A stretch of DNA of 64,000 nt from positions 372,001-436,000 of the forward strand of contig NZ_FYEX01000001.1 in the NCBI RefSeq assembly GCF_900187875.1, written 5' to 3'. Positions 52,751 through 59,560 of the stretch are shown piece by piece. The notes below the pieces were generated by a model. That model did not search any database. It was given only the letters and a program-made list of their open reading frames with translations, and was not told the origin of the DNA. Numbering within the stretch: the first letter of the stretch is position 1; each line of letters begins with the position of its first letter. This DNA comes from Polynucleobacter victoriensis. Lineage in GTDB: Bacteria > Pseudomonadota > Gammaproteobacteria > Burkholderiales > Burkholderiaceae. The position numbers were made by a program, and so were the translations under genes.

Positions 52751-53866
52751 TCAATGCAAAATTGCCGCAGGTGCCACGTAGTCTAATCCATGAGCTCTTG
52801 CAACCGCTTCACAAGTCACATTACCTTGATAGACATTCAACCCATTTAATAAATGGTGGTTTGCCTTTAGTGCTTGATGAACACCTCTATTAGCCAACTC
52901 CAAAATAAATGGTGCGGTGGCATTTGTTAAAGCCATTGTTGATGTTCTAGCTACTGCGCCAGGCATATTTGCAACGCAATAATGAATCACATCATCAATC
53001 TGATAAGTGGGCTCTTGATGGGTAGTTGGATGAGATGTTTCAAAACAACCTCCTTGGTCAATTGCCACATCCACAATCACAGAACCAGGTTTCATTTCAG
53101 AGACCATCTTTCTCGTGACTAATTTAGGCGCCGACCCGCCCGGTACTAGAACACTACCAATCACGACATCAGCGCTTAAGACTGAACGCTCAATGTCAGC
53201 CATACTTGAATAGAGTGTATTGATTCTATTGCCGTAGATAGCGTCCAACTCTCTTAAGCGATCAATGTTTTTATCCAAAATAGTTACATGAGACCCCAAA
53301 CCTACCGCCATCTGTAAAGCTGAACTACCTACTACCCCAGCACCCAAAATCACCACATTTGCTGCGGACACTCCAGGTACGCCAGCCAACAATAACGCTC
53401 GCCCACCATTTGATTTTTCTAAATGATGTGCAGCCGCTTGTACAGACATTCTGCCAGCCACCTCACTCATAGGAGCTAGAAGAGGCAATCTACCGTTAGC
53501 ACTTGTAACCGTCTCATAAGCAATGCAAATTGCATTAGATTGAATCAGGGCTTGAGTCTGATTCAGGTCAGGCGCCAAATGCAAATAGGTGAACAGAGTT
53601 TGTCCTGATCTCAACATCATGCACTCCTCTGGCTGAGGCTCTTTGACTTTAACCACCATATCAGCTTGCGCAAATACATCTTTAGGGCAATCCACCATGG
53701 ATGCACCAGCCATCACATAATGCTCATCCATAAAACCTATTGCCTCACCAGCTTTTCTTTCAACCAAGATGTCGTGACCCCAACGCTTTAACTCACTAAC
53801 TAAGTCTGGTGTTAAGCCAACACGGTATTCGTGATTTTTAACTTCTTTAGGCACTCCCACAATCAT
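52751..53866 (-). CDS. ald: Alanine dehydrogenase
   Basis: NAD-dependent oxidative deamination of L-alanine to pyruvate. At 371 residues it has the family N-terminus (MIVGVPKEVKNHEYRVGLTP), the NAD site GAGVVGSSALQMAVGLG (about residue 174), a segment with the catalytic Lys (MVVKVKEPQPEE) and DVAIDQGGCFETSHPTTH. It starts four bases inside the upstream amino acid permease gene, so uptake and catabolism are coupled. This lets the cell use alanine as carbon and nitrogen. Confidence 0.95.
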   Translation of the reverse strand: MIVGVPKEVKNHEYRVGLTPDLVSELKRWGHDILVERKAGEAIGFMDEHYVMAGASMVDCPKDVFAQADMVVKVKEPQPEECMMLRSGQTLFTYLHLAPDLNQTQALIQSNAICIAYETVTSANGRLPLLAPMSEVAGRMSVQAAAHHLEKSNGGRALLLAGVPGVSAANVVILGAGVVGSSALQMAVGLGSHVTILDKNIDRLRELDAIYGNRINTLYSSMADIERSVLSADVVIGSVLVPGGSAPKLVTRKMVSEMKPGSVIVDVAIDQGGCFETSHPTTHQEPTYQIDDVIHYCVANMPGAVARTSTMALTNATAPFILELANRGVHQALKANHHLLNGLNVYQGNVTCEAVARAHGLDYVAPAAILH

Positions 53867-55236
53867 GATGTTCTCCTCTCTTTTTTATGTAAACCAAAAA
53901 CAAAATACAAAACTGTTAAACCAATCAAAATCGGTGGCCCCACATAGAAAGCCATACGGGTCATTTCTGAATAAGCCATCAAGCCAATCACAAAGACCAC
54001 AAAGAAAATGGCAAACCAAGAACCGTATGGCCACAAGATGGCTCTGTATGGCAAAGCACCCGCCTCTTCTTTAGATAAAGATTTTCTGAAACGAATTTGC
54101 GTGTACAAGATCGCAATCCATACCAACAGACCAATCAAGGTCACAGCGGCGGTGATCCACTGGAATGCTTTCTCTGGCACAAAGTAGTTCAATGCCACGC
54201 CCAATGTGGGTAATAAGGCAGTCATCACAATGGCTTTGGCAGGCACACCTGCAGTAGATAACTCAGAAAATATTTTTGGAGCATTACCTACTTTTGATAG
54301 GCCCAACAACAAGCGTCCGCCACTAAATAAGCCTGCATTGCAAGATGACAAAGCTGCGGTAATCACCACAAAGTTAATCACCCCAGCAGCCTCACGCAAA
54401 CCCATGCTCTCAAACATTGCTACAAATGGGCTGCCTTGTTGACCAACTTGATGCCACGGGAAGATGGCCATGATCACAAACAATGCGCCAACGTAGAAAA
54501 TCAAAATACGCCACGCCAAAGAGTCAATCGCCATCGGAATTGTTTTAGTTGGGTTCTCGGCTTCTCCAGCAGATAAACCTATCATTTCAATACCAACATA
54601 GGCAAACAAGACCATTTGCAATGAGAGTAAGAATCCACCCACTCCATTCGGGAAAATGCCCCCGTGCTGCCAAAGATTAGCCATACCAATTGGCTCACCA
54701 CCATTACCAAGACCAAAGAAAATCATGGCGCAACCAATTGCTATCATGCAAATAATCGCAACGACTTTGATTAGAGAAAACCAGAACTCAAATTCGCCAA
54801 AAACCTTTACGGCAACAAAATTAATACCTGCCATGGCGATGATGGAGCTGAGAGCCCAAATCCATTGAGGCACATCTGGAAACCACATGGTCATATAAAC
54901 GCCAACTGCAGTGACTTCAGCTAAGCCCACCACAATCCAATAAGTCCAATAACCCCAACCAACCAAATAACCTGCTAGCGGTCCAATGTATCTACCAGCA
55001 TAGTGAGCAAAAGAACCAGCGACTGGTTCATGTACAGCCATCTCACCCAAAGCTCTTAAAACAATAAAAGCAACTAAACCAGCCAATATGTAACCCAAAA
55101 TAATGGATGGGCCAGCCAACTGAATAGCCGTTGCCGAACCTAAAAATAGTCCTACGCCAATCGTGGACCCTAATGCCATCAGACGTATATGTCGCGGCTG
55201 TAGACTTCTCTTTAAACCATGGTTGTCATGCACCAT
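53863..55236 (-). CDS. Amino acid permease (APC family, AAT-type)
   Basis: A 457-residue inner-membrane symporter with twelve helices. The AAT signature is present: HIRLMALGSTIGVGLFLGSA, GWGYWTYWIVVGLAEVTAVG and FAYVGIEMIGLSAGEAENPTKTIP. By sequence it resembles ProY- and CycA-type permeases. Because it is fused in one operon with alanine dehydrogenase, alanine (or D-alanine/glycine) is the most likely substrate; this is inference from context. The operator-like repeats upstream may control the operon. Confidence 0.88.
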   Translation of the reverse strand: MVHDNHGLKRSLQPRHIRLMALGSTIGVGLFLGSATAIQLAGPSIILGYILAGLVAFIVLRALGEMAVHEPVAGSFAHYAGRYIGPLAGYLVGWGYWTYWIVVGLAEVTAVGVYMTMWFPDVPQWIWALSSIIAMAGINFVAVKVFGEFEFWFSLIKVVAIICMIAIGCAMIFFGLGNGGEPIGMANLWQHGGIFPNGVGGFLLSLQMVLFAYVGIEMIGLSAGEAENPTKTIPMAIDSLAWRILIFYVGALFVIMAIFPWHQVGQQGSPFVAMFESMGLREAAGVINFVVITAALSSCNAGLFSGGRLLLGLSKVGNAPKIFSELSTAGVPAKAIVMTALLPTLGVALNYFVPEKAFQWITAAVTLIGLLVWIAILYTQIRFRKSLSKEEAGALPYRAILWPYGSWFAIFFVVFVIGLMAYSEMTRMAFYVGPPILIGLTVLYFVFGLHKKERRTS

Positions 55237-55330
55237 TTCTCTCCTCTAGTTATCAATCGGAAAATAGAGTGAGCAGAATAGGAGCCATGTACTGCGTTGT
55301 ATATGGCTAATAAATATTGAATATATTTAA

Positions 55331-55348
55331 TCTGACAAATATGTCAGA
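55331..55348. promoter_or_regulatory. Inverted repeat upstream of the permease-ald operon
   Basis: TCTGACA and TGTCAGA are separated by four bases, about 95 bp before the permease start. A 7-4-7 inverted repeat in a promoter region suggests an operator for a dimeric regulator. It does not match a box I know with confidence. Confidence 0.4.
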
Positions 55349-55403
55349 GGGTTATTTTGAAGATTCAGCAAAGATAAGGGTCTTGTGGATACGGTGTCAT
55401 TTC

Positions 55404-55455
55404 TTCTTACACAAGAATAAGAAATTTCCTACAAAAGAATCAGAAAATTCCTACA
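55404..55455 (-). repeat. Three TGTARGAA half-sites at exact 22-bp spacing
   Basis: On the minus strand the octamer TGTAGGAA occurs at 55448-55455 and 55426-55433 and TGTAAGAA at 55404-55411, each 22 bp apart (two helical turns). The flanking T-rich sequence is also similar, so two 22-bp units differ at only two positions. This looks like an array for a response regulator or LysR-type protein upstream of the permease-ald operon. Confidence 0.6.
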
Positions 55456-55492
55456 ACAAAGTAATCTCGAAAAAGTGAGATTTAGTGAGTTT

Positions 55493-56638
55493 TTAATCTG
55501 GGATAGTGATATCAGATGTGCCAACGCAGACCAAACGTGGCGATTCTCTAGAAGTATCAATACAGCCACCCTGATCGTAAACACCTTTTGGGTCGCGGTA
55601 ACGCATCATGCGCTCAATAATCATCTTGTATGTCTGTGGGTCACTCATGGATTCTGTCACACATGACTCAACAATTGATTCATTCATCTGCAACTCACCA
55701 TGGGCATCAAGGTATGCGCCATCTTTCCAGTGATATACCTCTACACACTTTGTTTCAAGTGTGAAAGGCTGATCTCGTTTCCAGAAATTAGTGAATAGGT
55801 TATGCCCTAGATATATCACCCAAGAACCTTCATACCCAGAAATATCAGAGGAACGGTCATCAGGATTGCGGAACCAAACGCGATCACCAGGAACGTAATA
55901 CTTCATTGGGAATGGATTGTCTATTGAGCCATATTCCTTTAAAAAAACCTCATGAAACTCACCAGACCTAATCGCTCTATTTTCTGAACGTTCTTCGAGT
56001 CGCTTTAATAAAGCAGGATTAGCATTTTTTAATTCTTTAGCAATACTCAGCAGAATGACGTACTCAGTAGCTCTGTAGCAAGAAAATGAATAGGCCTGAC
56101 TAATATCCTCTGGCTGCGTAGCTTTGACCAAGGCATCAATAATAGATTTGCCTTTGTTGAGCAAAAACCCAGCCTCTTCATCGTAATGCCAGTAATCAGT
56201 AGGTCGCTCGGCCGCTTCAGTATCGAAGTTCAAAGCAGCACGATAACCAGCATCTACTACGTAATGTCTGATGTGAATAGCTGAAATCAGCTCTTCGTAG
56301 CTTGGGAATGTAAAAGGAATAGTCGCCAATAACATGGCCACCAAGATTTCTTTATCCAAATCGTCTTTATTGTCACGACCATCAATGAACATGCTCGCAT
56401 ATAAGCGAGTGGTATCCCAGTTAGGCGCCCACTGATCTTTATATGATTGCTTTAGAGAGAAACGGTTGTAATAGGTGCCATTAGTCTCAAAACTATCATG
56501 ATTGACGCAATCCCACAAAGAGTATTTGCGTAGATGTTCCTGCATTTTCTGCAGATTAATAATTTGGTCTTGCTGCGTTGTTAATACAAACTCTATGCCG
56601 CGCGTTTCAAAAGGAATGTTCAATTGAGTCGCAGTCAT
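55493..56638 (-). CDS. Putative Tgl-type transglutaminase-like protein (cyanophycin-cluster operon)
   Basis: A 381-residue soluble protein with no signal peptide. The middle resembles the Bacillus spore-coat cross-linking enzyme Tgl: a Cys in SFSCYRATEYVILLSIAKEL (Cys187), aligned by eye with the Tgl Cys helix, then GDRVWFRNPD and a Glu in GYEGSWVIYLG (Glu270). These correspond in order and spacing to the Tgl Cys and Glu active-site segments. The exact His equivalent is unclear (His279 is close). N- and C-terminal extensions are unlike Tgl. It is the last gene of an operon with a DUF1854 protein and an ABC exporter. The comparison is from memory and needs a profile search. Confidence 0.55.
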   Translation of the reverse strand: MTATQLNIPFETRGIEFVLTTQQDQIINLQKMQEHLRKYSLWDCVNHDSFETNGTYYNRFSLKQSYKDQWAPNWDTTRLYASMFIDGRDNKDDLDKEILVAMLLATIPFTFPSYEELISAIHIRHYVVDAGYRAALNFDTEAAERPTDYWHYDEEAGFLLNKGKSIIDALVKATQPEDISQAYSFSCYRATEYVILLSIAKELKNANPALLKRLEERSENRAIRSGEFHEVFLKEYGSIDNPFPMKYYVPGDRVWFRNPDDRSSDISGYEGSWVIYLGHNLFTNFWKRDQPFTLETKCVEVYHWKDGAYLDAHGELQMNESIVESCVTESMSDPQTYKMIIERMMRYRDPKGVYDQGGCIDTSRESPRLVCVGTSDITIPD

Positions 56639-56645
56639 GATGATC

Positions 56646-57113
56646 TTATAAGAAACGATCTAAGAGGCGACGGCTATGTTTATCTAAAGCCTGAATATCT
56701 TGAATGAGATACTGCACACCATGTGTATCTGAAACCAAGTACATGGTTTTATTAACCCGGCGAATATCCTCTTCACCTCGCAAGATAAATTGGGTGTGAC
56801 CGCGATTTGTTTTAACTGTCCAAGTGCTTGGAGTGGCAAATGTTGAAACATCTTCAATTCCTGTTAGCACTGGCATGAACTCTCGACTAGCCAATTCTTC
56901 ATTAATTAGTTGCTGATTAAGCTCTGTCGCTTGATCTAAAAAATCTAACCATACCAACTCATGACCATCGCGATCAACGATCGCAATCGACTCATTAGGG
57001 TGACTAATAGGAAATGCTCTAACTGGGACTACTTGCTCATGAGTCACCCCTGCTTGATCCTGCAAGCAAAGATAACCAAAAGAATTTCTACTCAAAGTGA
57101 ATGTATTAGCCAT
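56646..57113 (-). CDS. DUF1854-family protein
   Basis: A 155-residue soluble protein matching DUF1854: short beta-strands with VPVRAFPISHPNESIAIVDRDG near the N-terminus, GHELVWLD, and LVSDTHGVQYLIQDIQALDKHSRRLLDRFL at the C-terminus. The family usually stands beside an ABC transporter of the type found upstream. It overlaps the ABC gene by eight bases and is seven bases before the Tgl-like gene. Its function is unknown; a cytosolic adaptor for the exporter is plausible. Confidence 0.75.
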   Translation of the reverse strand: MANTFTLSRNSFGYLCLQDQAGVTHEQVVPVRAFPISHPNESIAIVDRDGHELVWLDFLDQATELNQQLINEELASREFMPVLTGIEDVSTFATPSTWTVKTNRGHTQFILRGEEDIRRVNKTMYLVSDTHGVQYLIQDIQALDKHSRRLLDRFL

Positions 57114-59406
57114 GCGTCACTCCTAGCTCAGCATCAACAGCATCCATTGCTTGCCTTGCCTGCGTATCGTACATCCGGCGATATACACCTTGCAATGCCA
57201 TCAATTGATCATGACCACCCTCTTCAATGACCTCGCCCTTATCAAGAACGATTAAACGGTCTGCTTTACGCAGTGTGGATAAACGGTGCGCAATCGCAAT
57301 GGTTGTACGACCTTTCACCAAATTATCTAGCGCTTTTTGAATTTCTTTTTCAGTCGTGCTATCTACAGATGAGGTAGCCTCATCCAAAATCAAAATCTGC
57401 GGATCAATTAATAAAGCTCTAGCAATTGAAATACGCTGACGCTCACCACCAGATAATGATTGACCACGCTCACCCACCAAAGAATCGTAGCCGTGCGGCA
57501 ATCGCAAAATAAACTCGTGCGCATGGGCTGCACGGGCGGCAGCAATCACTTCTGCACGCGTTGCCCCTGGTTTGCCATAAGCAATATTTTCAGCAATCGT
57601 GCCAAAGAATAGAAATGGCTCTTGCAATACTAGGCCGATATGACGGCGATAATCAGCTACAGCAATTGAACGAATGTCCACCCCATCCAACTTGATCGTG
57701 CCTTCTGCAGCGTCATAGAAACGACAAATCAAGTTCACCAAGGTACTCTTGCCTGAACCACTATGCCCAACTAAGCCAATCATTTCTCCTGGCGCAATCT
57801 GCAAATTAATGCCTCGAGTCACTGAGCGATTACCGTAGCGAAAGCCCACGTTTTGCAACTCAATTCTGCCTTCAACTTTATTTAATTTGATTGGATTAGC
57901 TGGCTCTGGAACACTAGAGACGTGATCCAAAATATCAAAAATGCGTTTTGCACCTGTTGCCGCTTGCTGAGTAAACGACACAATGCGACTCATTGAATCT
58001 AGGCGCGTATAAAAACGACCGATATACGCCAAACACGCGGTCAGCATACCCACAGTGATTGAGTCATGCGAAATCTGCCAAATACCAAATGCCCAAACAA
58101 CCAACAAACCAATTTCTGTGAGCAAGGTAATCGTTGGTGAGAACAATGCCCAGACTTTATTCACACGGTCATTAACTGCTAAATTGTGTTGATTGGCTAA
58201 ACGGAAACGTTCTGTCTCGCGCTCTTCTTGAGCAAATGCTTTAACCACTCGCACACCTGGAATCGTGTCGGCCAATACGCTGGTTACTTCTGACCAAATA
58301 CGATCAATTTTTTCAAAGCCGTAACGCAACTTATCGCGCACCACATGAATCGCCCACCCAATAAATGGTAGAGGTGTCAATGTCACTAAAGCTAACCATG
58401 GATCAATAGACACCAAGATGACTGCTGTCATCAAGATCATCAAGACGTCTGTTGCGAAATCTAATAAATGCAAGGACAAAAATAAACAAATGCGATCAGA
58501 CTCCGAACCAATACGAGCCATCAAATCACCTGTTCGTTTGCCGCCGAAATACTCCAGAGATAACTTCATCAAGTGTTGATATGTACTGGTTCTTAAATCA
58601 GCGCCAATCCGCTCACTCACCAAAGCCAAGATATATGTTTTAGCCCAACCTAAGCCCCAAGCGAGAAGAGCCGCAAGAAATAAGGCGCCCAAATAAAAAG
58701 CTGTTAACTCATAGTTAATCGGCTGACCACTTTGGTATGGCAACAAAATGTCATCCATCAATGGCATCGTTAGATACGGCGGCACCAGTGTTGCTGCAGT
58801 TGAAGCCAAAGTTAATAAAAATCCAGCGAACAACTGTCCCTGATAAGGTTTTGCAAAACGCCACAACCTAAACAATGTCCAAGTAGATGGTGGGGTTAGA
58901 TTTTCTGAGGTACACGCAGGACACTCATCTTGATCAGGTGGCAACGGCACCCAACAGCTCGGGCACAATGGTTGCGTTTGCTCTAAACCACTCTCCAACT
59001 CATGACCCATTGATTTAGCAAACTCAATTTTGTATTGCTGCAAGAGTCGATTAGCAATTGGATTTTGAGCTAATGTAAAACGCCATAAAGCTAGACGACC
59101 GTCTTGATTAAATAACTCAAGACTTGCAACACCCGCATGATCATGCAAATGAAGCTTTAGATCATCGGCAAAGTTCCAATAATTCCATTTGCTTGAATCT
59201 TGGGCAGTTGATACATCATGCTGATTGTCAAAAGCAATCAGACCTTGATTGGTTAAACACACCAATCCGCTCGAAAACTGTAATTGCTGATTTAAATCTA
59301 GCTCAAGGGCTAGGATTACCTCTTCGCCAGATCTCAAAATCAATGGCAAAGCAACACGCCAATGATTGGCTAAACGGTCAATAAGGCTAGAGTCAGGAGA
59401 GGTCAA
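57106..59406 (-). CDS. MsbA-type ABC exporter with N-terminal domain and zinc ribbon
   Basis: A 766-residue half-transporter. Residues 1-140 form an extra domain of beta-strands of unknown function. Next is a zinc ribbon (Cys148, Cys151, Cys162, Cys165: CPSC and CPAC). The membrane domain with six helices spans about 185-470. The nucleotide-binding domain has GHSGSGKST, SLSGGERQRISIARAL and ILILDEATSSVD. The start is a TTG; no ATG exists until residue 133. The two-domain N-terminal extension is not part of ordinary MsbA and suggests a special substrate. It heads an operon with DUF1854 and Tgl-like genes, divergent from the cyanophycin synthetase genes. Confidence 0.87.
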   Translation of the reverse strand: MTSPDSSLIDRLANHWRVALPLILRSGEEVILALELDLNQQLQFSSGLVCLTNQGLIAFDNQHDVSTAQDSSKWNYWNFADDLKLHLHDHAGVASLELFNQDGRLALWRFTLAQNPIANRLLQQYKIEFAKSMGHELESGLEQTQPLCPSCWVPLPPDQDECPACTSENLTPPSTWTLFRLWRFAKPYQGQLFAGFLLTLASTAATLVPPYLTMPLMDDILLPYQSGQPINYELTAFYLGALFLAALLAWGLGWAKTYILALVSERIGADLRTSTYQHLMKLSLEYFGGKRTGDLMARIGSESDRICLFLSLHLLDFATDVLMILMTAVILVSIDPWLALVTLTPLPFIGWAIHVVRDKLRYGFEKIDRIWSEVTSVLADTIPGVRVVKAFAQEERETERFRLANQHNLAVNDRVNKVWALFSPTITLLTEIGLLVVWAFGIWQISHDSITVGMLTACLAYIGRFYTRLDSMSRIVSFTQQAATGAKRIFDILDHVSSVPEPANPIKLNKVEGRIELQNVGFRYGNRSVTRGINLQIAPGEMIGLVGHSGSGKSTLVNLICRFYDAAEGTIKLDGVDIRSIAVADYRRHIGLVLQEPFLFFGTIAENIAYGKPGATRAEVIAAARAAHAHEFILRLPHGYDSLVGERGQSLSGGERQRISIARALLIDPQILILDEATSSVDSTTEKEIQKALDNLVKGRTTIAIAHRLSTLRKADRLIVLDKGEVIEEGGHDQLMALQGVYRRMYDTQARQAMDAVDAELGVTHG

Positions 59407-59475
59407 GGCAAAAATACTTTTTATCTTTATAAGTACGCAATTATCGCAAATTTAATGGAGTAAATATTTACCTTT

Positions 59476-59495
59476 TTTATGTCAATTTATGTCAA
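59476..59495. repeat. Perfect 10-bp tandem repeat in the divergent promoter region
   Basis: TTTATGTCAA occurs twice end to end between the ABC exporter and the first cyanophycin synthetase. On the minus strand each copy contains TTGACA, the -35 consensus, so the repeat may be a promoter element, an operator, or both. Confidence 0.5.
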
Positions 59496-59527
59496 CCAAA
59501 AACTGTCCAAATCGTTATACGACAAAG

Positions 59528-59533
59528 TACAAT
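59528..59533 (+). promoter_or_regulatory. Possible -10 box for the cyanophycin synthetase genes
   Basis: TACAAT lies 28 bases upstream of the ATG at 59561. A -35 at 59504-59510 is weak (TGTCCA), so activation by a regulator is likely if this is the promoter. Confidence 0.3.
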
Positions 59534-59560
59534 TAGGTATTTTTGGCACTTCCGGCCCGC

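Noticed and set aside
55404..55456. CRISPR array
   Set aside because: Only two to three short direct copies without spacers between them; better explained as regulator half-sites.
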